Shown one piece after another: positions 23,398-30,809 of a DNA stretch of 64,000 nucleotides (its first letter is position 1; each line of letters opens with the position of its first letter). Below the pieces are notes generated by a model, which was not told the origin of the DNA, made no database searches, and saw only the letters and a list, made by a program, of their open reading frames with translations. Source of the stretch: Citricoccus sp. SGAir0253 (GTDB taxonomy: Bacteria > Actinomycetota > Actinomycetes > Actinomycetales > Micrococcaceae); assembly GCF_005877055.1 (NCBI RefSeq), contig NZ_CP039424.1, positions 3,224,001 through 3,288,000 on the forward strand, in the 5' to 3' direction. The position numbers and the translations under genes are program-made.

Positions 23398-24021
23398 TCA
23401 GGTGAGCTGCAGCGTGGTCAGGCAGGTGGGGTCCCCCGCCCCGGTGGCGATGTCCGCGGTGGCGGACTTGCCCCTCGCCTCCACCGTGATGGTGCCCTCG
23501 ATGCCCGCCGGCAGCCACAGGCCCACGAAGCCGTTGGCGTAGGTGGTGCGCTCCTCGTCCACGAGCACCTCGCCGTCCGCGGCCGTGACGCTCACGTGCA
23601 CGGGCGTGTCCACGAGTTCGCCCTGGCAGCCGGCCAGGCTGTGGTGGAAGCACTCGTGCGTGGTGGTCTCGAAGGGCGCCACCGCGAGGTAGAACCGGCC
23701 CTCGGGGACGGGCAGGGTCTCCTGGCGCTCCCCGTCCGCGAGGACCACCTCCTCCGGGGTCACGGAGGCCGCCAGGCCCCGCTCGCGGTCCTCGTGGGTG
23801 GCGTCGAGGGCCTCCACGACCTCCTCGGTGCCGCGGTCCTCCAGGCCATAGTCGGCCAGCAGCGAATCGCCGGGCCCGGCGGCCGCCGTCGCCGGGGACG
23901 AACCGGACGCGGAACCGGAGGCGCCGCCGTCGGCACCCGGGGTGGCGGCCGGTGCGGAGCAGCCGGCCAGCAGGAGGACGGCCGCGGCCGCCCCGAGGAC
24001 TCGGTGGAGGGAAGACGTCAT
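23398..24021 (-). CDS. CueP-family copper-binding lipoprotein
   Basis: 207 residues. The N-terminus is a lipoprotein signal (VLGAAAAVLLLAGCSA), so the protein is anchored outside the membrane. The C-terminal half has the CueP pattern: THECFHHSLAGCQGEL, then GFVGLWLPAGIEGTITVEA and the closing DPTCLTTLQL, giving the three conserved cysteines. CueP of Salmonella is a periplasmic copper-resistance protein. No copper ATPase or CueR gene is next to it. The ATG at 24021 is very close to GGAGG; the ATG at 24030 may be the real start. Confidence 0.85.
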   Translation of the reverse strand: MTSSLHRVLGAAAAVLLLAGCSAPAATPGADGGASGSASGSSPATAAAGPGDSLLADYGLEDRGTEEVVEALDATHEDRERGLAASVTPEEVVLADGERQETLPVPEGRFYLAVAPFETTTHECFHHSLAGCQGELVDTPVHVSVTAADGEVLVDEERTTYANGFVGLWLPAGIEGTITVEARGKSATADIATGAGDPTCLTTLQLT

Positions 24022-24120
24022 GGCCTCCATTCTGCCGGGAGCCGAAGGCACTGGCCTTCCCGGCCGTCACGGTGACACAGTGGCGGGAGGAGACCGCACC
24101 CGGACGGAAGGACCCCACGC

Positions 24121-24780
24121 ATGGCGAAATACCTGATCATCGGCGGACACGGCAAGGTCGCCCTGCTCACCGCTCCCCTGCTGGCCCGCGAGGGGCACGA
24201 GGTCACGGCCGTGATCCGCAATCCGGAGCACGCCGGGGACGTGGAGGCCGCGGGCGCCACCCCGCTCGTGCTGGACGTGGAGACCGCCTCGCAGGACGAG
24301 CTGGCGAGCGCGTTCGCCGGCCAGGACGCGATCGTCTGGTCGGCCGGGGCCGGCGGGGGCGACCCGCGGCGCACCTACGCGGTGGACCGGGACGCCGCCA
24401 TCCGGTCCATGGACGCCGCCGAGCAGGCCGGCGTGCGGCGCTACGTCATGGTGTCCTACCTGGGCGCCCGTCCGGACCACGGCATCCCGGAGGACGACTC
24501 CTTCCACGCGTACGCCGAGGCCAAGGCTGCCGCGGACGAGCACCTGCGCCGCTCCGGGCTGGACTGGACCATCCTCGGCCCGGGCGCGCTGACGCTGGAC
24601 GAGCCCACGGGCCGGATCCGGCTCGCGAGCCCGGAGTCGGTCGGCGAGCGCCGGGAGACCTCGCGCGGCAACGTCGCCGAGGCGATCCGCGTGGTGCTGG
24701 CCGCCGAGCACGCCGTCGGCCACCAGTACGAGTTCGTGGACGGCGAGGAGCCCATCGTCGCCGCCGTCGCCGCCTCCTGA
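24121..24780 (+). CDS. NAD(P)H-binding atypical SDR (NmrA-like)
   Basis: 219 residues. Rossmann motif IIGGHGKVALLTAPLLAREG at the N-terminus. Then VIRNPEHAGDVEAAGA, a strand reading AIVWSAGAGGGD, and YAEAKAAADEHLRRSGLDWT with the Y-x3-K equivalent of the SDR active site. YwnB/SDR5-type proteins act as flavin or quinone reductases or redox sensors. The start ATG at 24121 follows GGAAGG. It is followed by five 9-bp repeats and the YCII gene. Confidence 0.9.
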   Translation: MAKYLIIGGHGKVALLTAPLLAREGHEVTAVIRNPEHAGDVEAAGATPLVLDVETASQDELASAFAGQDAIVWSAGAGGGDPRRTYAVDRDAAIRSMDAAEQAGVRRYVMVSYLGARPDHGIPEDDSFHAYAEAKAAADEHLRRSGLDWTILGPGALTLDEPTGRIRLASPESVGERRETSRGNVAEAIRVVLAAEHAVGHQYEFVDGEEPIVAAVAAS

Positions 24781-24811
24781 GTCCCCGGCCCCCGCCGGAG
24801 TACCCACCCCC

Positions 24812-24856
24812 CAGCCGTCCCAGCCGTCCCAGCCGTCCCAGCCGTCCCAGCCGTCC
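24812..24856 (+). repeat. Five perfect copies of a 9-bp direct repeat
   Basis: The unit CAGCCGTCC repeats five times without error, between the SDR stop codon and the GAGGAGG ribosome site of the YCII gene at 24869. It lies outside any coding frame that I accept. Copy number could vary by slippage and alter the leader length. Confidence 0.95.
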
Positions 24857-24868
24857 GAGGAGGACGCC

Positions 24869-25231
24869 ATGCCCCAGTTCATGATCTCCGTCTGGCACGC
24901 CCCCGGCATCCAGCAGCGGCCCACGGGCCCCTACGGATCCGAGGAGGAGATGCAGGCGGCGTTCCAGGCCGTCGGCGAGTTCAACGAGCAGCTCCAGGCC
25001 GAGGGGGCCTGGGTCTTCGCCTGCGGGCTGGACGCCCCGGAGCTGGCCTCCGTGGTGGACGGCCGGCGGGAGGAGCCACGGGTCACCCAGGGTCCGCTCG
25101 CGAAGTCCATGGAGTCCATGGGCGGGTTCTGGATCGTGGAGGCCTCGGGGCCCGAGCAGGCGCGGGAGATCGCCACCCGCGCCTCGCGGGCGTGCGGCCA
25201 GCGCGTGGAGCTCCGGCCCCTCCAGGGCTGA
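24869..25231 (+). CDS. YCII-domain protein
   Basis: 120 residues. The YCII/DGPF pattern is recognisable: MPQFMISVWHAPGIQ, FQAVGEFNEQLQAEGAWVFA, GGFWIVEASGPEQAREIATR. These small dimeric proteins resemble muconolactone isomerase-like folds; the function is usually unknown. GAGGAGG directly precedes the ATG at a suitable distance. Downstream of the SDR gene on the same strand and perhaps co-transcribed with it. Confidence 0.88.
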   Translation: MPQFMISVWHAPGIQQRPTGPYGSEEEMQAAFQAVGEFNEQLQAEGAWVFACGLDAPELASVVDGRREEPRVTQGPLAKSMESMGGFWIVEASGPEQAREIATRASRACGQRVELRPLQG

Positions 25232-25276
25232 GCGCCGCCGTCGGGCGCGCCCGAGCGCCTCCCGCCGGGGACCGGC

Positions 25277-26659
25277 TCAGCCGACGAGGCCGAGCAGGAT
25301 CCCGCCCACGGCCACCACTCCGGCGACCACCACGAACACGTTGGACAGCGCGCCGCGGAAGGGCGCCAGGGCGGGCACCTTCCGGATGGCGTACATGGGC
25401 ATCAGGTAGAGCACGGCGGCGATGACCGGCCCGGCCAACGACTCGATGAGCCCCAGGATGCTCGGGTTGAGCACGCCCGCCAGCCACGTGCTGGCGATGA
25501 GGAACACGCTGATGCCGATCCGCAGGGCGCGGTCGGGGATGCGCCGGGCCTGCGGGTCCACCATGCCGCGCACGATGCCCTGGGCGCCCTCGAAGGCGCC
25601 GAGCCAGTGGCCGAAGAAGGACGAGCCGATCGCGGTCACGGCCACCGCGGGGCCCAGCCAGGCGATGACCGGCAGGCCCATGACGTTGGCCAGGTGCGAG
25701 AGCACGGGCAGGTTGGCGTCCTTGGCCTCCTGCAGCCCCTCCGGGCCGAGGGCGAGCACGCAGGACCACACGAAGCCCATGGTGAAGACCACCAGCAGGG
25801 TCGCGGTGACGCGCAGGATGGAGGAGGCCTTCCGCACCGAGCCCGCGCCGTACTCGCGGCGCAGGGACAGGGAGAACTGGGAGATCGCCGGGGAGTGGTT
25901 GAAGGCGAAGACGAGCACCGGGATCATCAGCCACAGGGACATCCCGAAGTCGCCCGCGGCGGGCACGGCGCCGAAGCCCTCGAGGGACCAGGACGGGATC
26001 AGCAGCAGGGTGACGGCGAACAGCACGGCGATCAGCGGGTAGACGAGCCACTGGGTGACCACCAGCATGACGCGCTGGCCGGCCACCATCACGGCGGACA
26101 TCAGCAGCACGAGCACCCCGGACAGCAGCCAGCGCGGCCACGGGTCCAGACCGAGCTGGTTCACCATGAGGCTGTCCACGGTGTTGGTGATGCCCACGCC
26201 GTAGATCAGCACGATCGGGAAGATCGCCAGGAAGTACAGGACGGTGACCACGCGGCCGGCGGCCGGGCCGAAGTAGTCCGCCACCACGCCGGTGATGTCC
26301 CGGTCCGGGCGCGGGGAGGCGCACACCATGCGGGACAGGGCGCGGTGGGAGAGGTAGGTCATGGGCCAGATCAGCACCGTGGCGACCAGCAGCGGCCACA
26401 GCCCGCCCAGGCCGGCGTTGATCGGCAGGAACAGCACGCCGGCGCCCACGGCAGTGCCGAACAGCCCGATCGTCCAGCTCGTGTCGAAGCGGTTCCAGCG
26501 CGGCGCGGCGGGACTGTCGGCGGCGGGGCCGGCCGCGGTGCCGCCGGCTCGGCCCTCGCGGACGAGGGTGGCGGTCGGCGCGGCGGGGCCGGCGTCGGTC
26601 CCGACGGCGGCCGGGCCGGCCTCGGTCCCGGTGGCGGGCCCGGTGGGGCGGGGTTCCAT
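25277..26659 (-). CDS. HAAAP-family amino-acid permease (serine/threonine type)
   Basis: 460 residues. After a ~50-residue disordered lead the protein has 11 membrane helices, starting with WTIGLFGTAVGAGVLFLPIN, the usual TMH1 unwound motif of HAAAP transporters such as SdaC and TdcC. Other conserved runs: SRMVCASPRPDRDITGVVAD, VFAFNHSPAISQFSLSLRRE, and GSSFFGHWLGAFEGAQGIVR. It takes up an amino acid with a cation. Start ATG 26659 has AGGAG. The leader upstream is a tandem glycine riboswitch, so substrate or regulation involves glycine/serine metabolism (inference). Confidence 0.92.
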   Translation of the reverse strand: MEPRPTGPATGTEAGPAAVGTDAGPAAPTATLVREGRAGGTAAGPAADSPAAPRWNRFDTSWTIGLFGTAVGAGVLFLPINAGLGGLWPLLVATVLIWPMTYLSHRALSRMVCASPRPDRDITGVVADYFGPAAGRVVTVLYFLAIFPIVLIYGVGITNTVDSLMVNQLGLDPWPRWLLSGVLVLLMSAVMVAGQRVMLVVTQWLVYPLIAVLFAVTLLLIPSWSLEGFGAVPAAGDFGMSLWLMIPVLVFAFNHSPAISQFSLSLRREYGAGSVRKASSILRVTATLLVVFTMGFVWSCVLALGPEGLQEAKDANLPVLSHLANVMGLPVIAWLGPAVAVTAIGSSFFGHWLGAFEGAQGIVRGMVDPQARRIPDRALRIGISVFLIASTWLAGVLNPSILGLIESLAGPVIAAVLYLMPMYAIRKVPALAPFRGALSNVFVVVAGVVAVGGILLGLVG

Positions 26660-26701
26660 GGGTACTCCTCAGGTGGACGGGGGACGGTCGGTCCCTGCGT
26701 G

Positions 26702-26915
26702 TCCTCCCCGCTCTGTCCGTGGACCTGAGAGTGTTCGCGCCGCTCCGCCCGTTGCCGGGCGGCCCGCTTGCCCCGTCGGTGGCCGCGCGTGGGTGTGGCG
26801 GCGCTCTCCAGAGGTGCCCAGCGGTCCGGTACGGGTGCCTGTGAGTTTCCCGGGGAGGGCTTGCTCCGTCGGCGTCGCGCATCCGGGTGGAGCGGGATCT
26901 CTCCCGGACCGCTCA
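26702..26915 (-). promoter_or_regulatory. Tandem glycine riboswitch upstream of the HAAAP permease
   Basis: On the minus strand two consecutive aptamers show the glycine-riboswitch blocks. Aptamer 1 (26913-26820): P1 AGCGGTCCGG pairs perfectly with CCGGACCGCT; inside are CGGGAGAGATCC, CGACGGAGCAAG and AAACTCACAGGC. Aptamer 2 (about 26816-26702): CTCTGGAGAGCGCC, CACCGACGGGGCAAG, ACACTCTCAGGTCCA and GGACAGAGCGGGGAGG. The -10 (TACAGT, 26941-26936) gives a start near 26929. Glycine binding most likely alters termination or access to the AGGAG ribosome site. Canonical genes under such switches are glycine cleavage and Na-alanine/glycine carriers. Confidence 0.88.
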
Positions 26916-27033
26916 GTGGCTGATTCCGGGAGGACACTGTAATGCGCCTCACACGCGGGGGCGAATTCGCGCATCCGCCGCCGGGGGCGTATAAGCCGGT
27001 CCGGAGGCGCGGCCGGGCGGGCCGGTGCGGCGC

Positions 27034-27417
27034 TCAGTCCTGGTGCAGGCAGATGAGGTTGCCCACCGTGTCGTCCACCAGCGCGTCCGTGCCGCCGTAC
27101 TGCTGCCGGGTCGGCTCCATGACCACGCGGGCGCCGCGGGCCCGGACCTGCTCGAACTCCTCGGCACCGCCGGTCAGGGTCATCGCGAAGGCGGGTCTCC
27201 CCGCCGCGCGGGTCTCCTCCTGGTAGGCCCGCGCGGCACCCTCCGCACGGCCGAGCACCAGCGAGGCGCCGCCGTCGGGCCCCGGGGCGCGCAGCGAGAG
27301 CCAGCGGAAGTCCCCGGCGGCGTAGTCGGTCTCCACCTCGAGACCGAGCACCTCGGTGTAGAACCTCTTGGCGGCGTCCTGGTCGTCGACGAGCAGGTGG
27401 GCCTGGGTGATCTTCAT
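27034..27417 (-). CDS. VOC-family protein
   Basis: 127 residues. Glyoxalase-like unit: ITQAHLLVDDQDAAKRFYTE, VLGLEVETDYAAGDFRWLSL and the C-terminal MEPTRQQYGGTDALVDDTVG, where the end of the domain carries the substrate pocket. The second half of the metal-binding pattern is only partly visible, so activity cannot be claimed. The ATG at 27417 follows GGAGAGGACC. It is divergent from the FMN-reductase gene and shares a hairpin-containing promoter region with it. Confidence 0.9.
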   Translation of the reverse strand: MKITQAHLLVDDQDAAKRFYTEVLGLEVETDYAAGDFRWLSLRAPGPDGGASLVLGRAEGAARAYQEETRAAGRPAFAMTLTGGAEEFEQVRARGARVVMEPTRQQYGGTDALVDDTVGNLICLHQD

Positions 27418-27465
27418 GGGCTGGTCCTCTCCGCAGGGCCGCGCTGCCGCGGCGTCACCCCCTAG

Positions 27466-27522
27466 TGTGGTGGCGGGGCACCGGCCCCGCCACCACATCC
27501 GCCACCACGTCCGCCACCACGG
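27466..27522. repeat. 14-bp hairpin overlapping three 12-bp direct repeats
   Basis: TGTGGTGGCGGGGC (27466-27479) pairs with GCCCCGCCACCACA (27484-27497) around ACCG. The second arm begins a row of three 12-bp repeats (CCGCCACCACAT, then two variants) to 27522. It lies between divergent VOC and reductase genes, where both promoters would be. Confidence 0.85.
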
Positions 27523-27541
27523 CACCCGGGAGGACCACGTC

Positions 27542-28120
27542 ATGAGGATCGGCATCGTCATCGGATCGGTTCGCGAGGGGCGCCTGGGCGCATCGGTCGG
27601 CGACTGGGTGGCCGCCCGGGCCCGCGCGCTGGACGCCGGCGCGGAGGTGGAGTGGGAGGTGCTGGACCTCAAGGACTTCGACCTGCCCCTGATGACGGAC
27701 GAGGACTGGGCGCAGGCCGAGGACGGGCCGGCCGAGGTGCACCGCTGGCGGGACGCCGTCGCGGCCTGCGACGGCTTCGTGTTCATCACCCCCGAGTACA
27801 ACCGGAACATCCCGGGCGCGTTCAAGAACGCCTACGACCTGCTCTCGCGCCAGTGGATGGACAAGACGCTGGCGATCGTGGCCTACGGCGGCCTCGGCGG
27901 CGTGCGGGCCAACGAGGCCTGGCGGATCACCACCGCCGCGTACAACATGCACGTGGTGGGCGACTCCGTGAACCTCGTGCGGCGCACGGACTTCCCGGGC
28001 GGCGAGCTGGCCCTGACCGACCACCATGACCGCTCCCTGGCCAAGGTCCTGCACCGGCTCGTGGAGCTCACGCGCGCCGTGACCCCCGCGCGCGCCGAGC
28101 GCGCCGCCGTGCGCGGCTGA
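27542..28120 (+). CDS. NAD(P)H-dependent FMN reductase
   Basis: 192 residues, flavodoxin-like. FMN-binding loop: GIVIGSVREGRLGASVGDW. The second motif ITPEYNRNIPGAFKNAYDLL and the later AIVAYGGLGGVRANE are typical of the NADPH_dep FMN reductase (YwqN/ArsH-like) family. It reduces FMN or quinones with NADPH and may protect against redox-active compounds. The ATG at 27542 follows GGGAGG. Divergent from a VOC gene, a common pairing in detoxification loci. Confidence 0.92.
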   Translation: MRIGIVIGSVREGRLGASVGDWVAARARALDAGAEVEWEVLDLKDFDLPLMTDEDWAQAEDGPAEVHRWRDAVAACDGFVFITPEYNRNIPGAFKNAYDLLSRQWMDKTLAIVAYGGLGGVRANEAWRITTAAYNMHVVGDSVNLVRRTDFPGGELALTDHHDRSLAKVLHRLVELTRAVTPARAERAAVRG

Positions 28121-28215
28121 GCCCGGCGGGATCCCATGGACTCCCCCGCACCGGTGCGGACGGCGCCGGGCCGCCTCCCCACCCCCGGGGCACGGCCCGG
28201 GGATCGGGAGGACCG

Positions 28216-28821
28216 GTGACGCGCCCGACGCCGGCCCCGCCGCCCCCCGTGCCCCTGCACACCGAGCGACTCGTGCTGCGCTACGTCCGCGAGGCGGACG
28301 CCCCGGCCCTGCTGCGCTACTACCGCCGCGAGGACACCACCCGGTACCTGCTGGACGGCCCGTGGGACGGGGAGAAGGCCCACCGGGAGGCGTCGCTGCG
28401 CTCGGGCCGGCTGCACATCGAGGCCGCCGGGTTCGCCGTGTGCCTCGTCGCCGAGGAGGTGCCCCCGGCGGTCCCGCCGGCGCCGGCGGGCGCCGTCGTC
28501 GGGGACCTGTCCCTGTGGGCCGTGGACGGGACGCTGTCCCTCGGCGAGGTCAGCTGGGTGTTCGACCCGGACGCGGGCGGCCGCGGGCTGGCCACGGAGG
28601 CGGCGGGAGCCCTGCTGGACCTCGCGTTCGGGCACTACGGCATGCACCGGGTGCGGGCGCGGATGGACGCCCGCAACACCGCCTCGGCGCGGCTCTGCGA
28701 GCGCCTGGGGTTCCGGCGCGAGGGGCTGCTGCGCCAGGACTGGCTCATCAAGGGCGAGTGGACGGACACCCTCGTCTACGGGCTGCTCGCCGCGGAGTGG
28801 CGGGGCGGTCCGGGGGCCTGA
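28216..28821 (+). CDS. GNAT-family N-acetyltransferase (RimJ/RimL type)
   Basis: 201 residues. Motifs: HTERLVLRYVREADAPALLR, SWVFDPDAGGRGLATEAAGA (acetyl-CoA loop), DARNTASARLCERLGFRREG. The likely substrates are ribosomal protein N-termini or small amines. The GTG at 28216 has GGGAGG directly upstream. Codon use matches neighbours. It ends 15 bases from the TIGR03086-like gene, which is on the opposite strand (convergent). Confidence 0.9.
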   Translation: MTRPTPAPPPPVPLHTERLVLRYVREADAPALLRYYRREDTTRYLLDGPWDGEKAHREASLRSGRLHIEAAGFAVCLVAEEVPPAVPPAPAGAVVGDLSLWAVDGTLSLGEVSWVFDPDAGGRGLATEAAGALLDLAFGHYGMHRVRARMDARNTASARLCERLGFRREGLLRQDWLIKGEWTDTLVYGLLAAEWRGGPGA

Positions 28822-28836
28822 GCCCCTGGACCGGGC

Positions 28837-29394
28837 TCAGAGGGTCTGGGGGCGCCGCCGCCGCACCGCGCGGCCCGTGCGCCCCAGCACCTGCTCCTGG
28901 CGGGAGGCGCCCGGGGCCACGGGCACGGCCTCCTTGAAGATGCCGGGGGCGTAGGCGGCCTGGCCGTAGCCGTCCACGGCGGCATCGACCTCGGCGAGCT
29001 CCTCGTCCGTGAGGCGGTGGTCCTCGCCCTGCGAGGTCGCCAGGTCCCAGCGGTGGACGATGAGGTCCATGCCGTAGAAGTCGAGCAGCACCTGGCCCAC
29101 CGTCGAGTCCCCGAACGGCGTCTCCAGCGGCCGGGACACGAGGTCCCCGTCCCGCACCAGGGCGGCCATGGCCGCGGCGTGCGCGTTCCACTGCTCCGCC
29201 GGGGTGCCGGCTACGAGCGGGACCTCCCGGCCGTGCCGGAGCATGAACTCGCGGTGGGTCTGCATGAGGTGGTCCAGCACGTCGGCGGCCGTCCAGCCCT
29301 CGCAGGGGCTGGGGGCGTCCCAGTCGGTGACGGCGTTGACGACCTCGGTCAGCGGGTCGGCGTGTCGGTCCCAGGTCTCGGCGAGTGTGCTCAT
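28837..29394 (-). CDS. TIGR03086-type DinB-fold protein
   Basis: 185 residues. The DinB/mycothiol-dependent isomerase-like pattern is clear: SPCEGWTAADVLDHLMQTHR, MAALVRDGDLVSRPLETPFG, and LLDFYGMDLIVHRWDLATSQ. The histidines of these segments form the metal site (HLMQTH... and VHRWD). In actinobacteria such proteins are often linked to mycothiol, but the reaction is unknown. Start ATG 29394; no strong ribosome site. An 11-bp repeat array lies upstream of it. Confidence 0.87.
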   Translation of the reverse strand: MSTLAETWDRHADPLTEVVNAVTDWDAPSPCEGWTAADVLDHLMQTHREFMLRHGREVPLVAGTPAEQWNAHAAAMAALVRDGDLVSRPLETPFGDSTVGQVLLDFYGMDLIVHRWDLATSQGEDHRLTDEELAEVDAAVDGYGQAAYAPGIFKEAVPVAPGASRQEQVLGRTGRAVRRRRPQTL

Positions 29395-29476
29395 GGCTCC
29401 ATGGTGCCCACACCCGGGCCCACGTGGGAGGTCTGGCCGCCAATCGGTCGCCCCGGGCGCGCCGGCGGGCGCCCGG

Positions 29477-29520
29477 CCGGCGTCCGGCCGGCGTCCGACC
29501 GGCGTCCGGCCGGCGCCGAG
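29477..29520. repeat. Four tandem copies of an 11-bp repeat
   Basis: CCGGCGTCCGG repeats with small changes at 29477, 29488, 29499 and 29510 in a gap between the DHFR-like gene at 29583 and the DinB-fold gene at 29394. No coding frame accounts for it. Confidence 0.85.
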
Positions 29521-29582
29521 TCCGCATCCCCCGGCCCGCGGGATTCTCCCGGTGCCGGACGCGCGAGGGCCTTCGCCCGGGC

Positions 29583-30164
29583 TCAGGCCTCGGCGCCGGC
29601 CGCGAGCCGCTCCACCCGGTGGCGCAGCGCCACCGCACCGCCGGCGAACCGCCGTTCCGCGACCAGCTCGAGGTCCATCCGCAGTCCCGCGGGGAACACC
29701 GCCAGCCCGCCGCCGATGACGATCGGCAGCAGCACCTGGCTCACCTCGTCCACGAGGCCGGCGCGCAGCGCCTGGGCGGCCAGGGTGGGCCCGCCGATCA
29801 GCAGGTCCCCGTCCGCCTCCTCCTTGAGCCGGCGCACCACCGCGGGGTCGAAGTGCCGCCGCAGCGTGGTGCGCCGCGTGGACACCTCGTCCAGCGTGGA
29901 GGAGTAGACCACCTTGTCCGCCTCCTGCCAGACCCGCGCGAACTCCGCGGTCACGGGGTGGCCCTCGATCAGCTCGGTGTCGTGTTCCCAGGCCGTCATC
30001 AGCTCGTAGGTGCGGCGGCCGTAGAGGTGGACGGCCACGCCGGCCAGCTCGTCGTTGGCGTACTGGTGCACCTCGGCGTCCGGCTCGGCCCACGAGAAGT
30101 CCCCCGCCTCGTCGGCGATGAACCCGTCCAGCGAGGCGATGACCGAGTAGACGAGACGTCCCAT
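29583..30164 (-). CDS. Dihydrofolate reductase-family protein (second of two in operon)
   Basis: 193 residues. Motifs: VYSVIASLDGFIADEAGDFS, YGRRTYELMTAWEHD, VVYSSTLDEVSTRRTTL, DLLIGGPTLAAQALRAGLVD and VIGGGLAVFP. RibD C-terminal-like NADPH-dependent reductase, substrate unknown. Its ATG comes three bases after the stop of the gene at 30168-30806, so the two are coupled. It belongs to a three-gene operon beginning with the phosphoribosyltransferase at 31526. Confidence 0.9.
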   Translation of the reverse strand: MGRLVYSVIASLDGFIADEAGDFSWAEPDAEVHQYANDELAGVAVHLYGRRTYELMTAWEHDTELIEGHPVTAEFARVWQEADKVVYSSTLDEVSTRRTTLRRHFDPAVVRRLKEEADGDLLIGGPTLAAQALRAGLVDEVSQVLLPIVIGGGLAVFPAGLRMDLELVAERRFAGGAVALRHRVERLAAGAEA

Positions 30165-30167
30165 GGC

Positions 30168-30806
30168 TCAGTCCTCCTGCTCCGAGCCCAGCCCGGCCAG
30201 GGTTTCCTCGCCCGCGTCGGCACCGGCGGCGGACGCCCGCGGACGCACGGGGGTGTCCAGGCCGGCCGGCTGGTAGGCCGCGTACACGACCCCACCCGGG
30301 AAGACCCGGCCGTCCACCCGGCGCAGGTGCGGCACGTCGAACCCGTCCGGGAAGAAGGACCGGCCGCGGCCCTGCCAGGCCGGGTACGTGAACATCCGGA
30401 ACTCGTCCACGAGGGCCGCGAGGATGAGCGCGTGGGCCAGGCGGATGCTGCCGGTGACGACCACGTCGCGGCCCGGCGCCCGGCGCAGTGCTCGCACGGC
30501 CTCGAGCGGGTCGCCGGGGACCACGGTGGTGTTCCGCCACCGCGGGTCGGTGAGGGTGGAGGAGACCACGCGCTTGTCCGCGGCGTCCAGGGCCGCGGCC
30601 ACCCCGGTGGTGTCCCCGGACTGCCGCGGCCAGTAGCCCCGGAGGTCCTCGAAGGTCCGCCGTCCCAGCAGCAGCACGTCCTCCTGGGCGGTCTGGCGGC
30701 GCAGCTCCGCGGAGAGCTCGGGGTCCTGCCGGGCGGGGTCGAACCAGTCCTCGAGCATCTCGACCCGGCCGTCCAGGGTCATGTTCTGGGAGACGACGAT
30801 GCGCAC
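30168..30806 (-). CDS. Dihydrofolate reductase-family protein (first of two in operon)
   Basis: 212 residues from a GTG at 30806. Motifs: VVSQNMTLDGRVEMLEDWFD, LLLGRRTFEDLRGYWPRQSG, VSSTLTDPRWRNTTVVPGDP and VVTGSIRLAHALILAALVDE. The C-terminal ~25 residues are disordered. Same superfamily as its neighbour but clearly divergent in sequence, so not a recent duplication. It starts three bases after the stop of the phosphoribosyltransferase gene, indicating an operon of phosphoribosyltransferase and two reductases. Confidence 0.9.
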   Translation of the reverse strand: MRIVVSQNMTLDGRVEMLEDWFDPARQDPELSAELRRQTAQEDVLLLGRRTFEDLRGYWPRQSGDTTGVAAALDAADKRVVSSTLTDPRWRNTTVVPGDPLEAVRALRRAPGRDVVVTGSIRLAHALILAALVDEFRMFTYPAWQGRGRSFFPDGFDVPHLRRVDGRVFPGGVVYAAYQPAGLDTPVRPRASAAGADAGEETLAGLGSEQED

Positions 30807-30809
30807 GGC

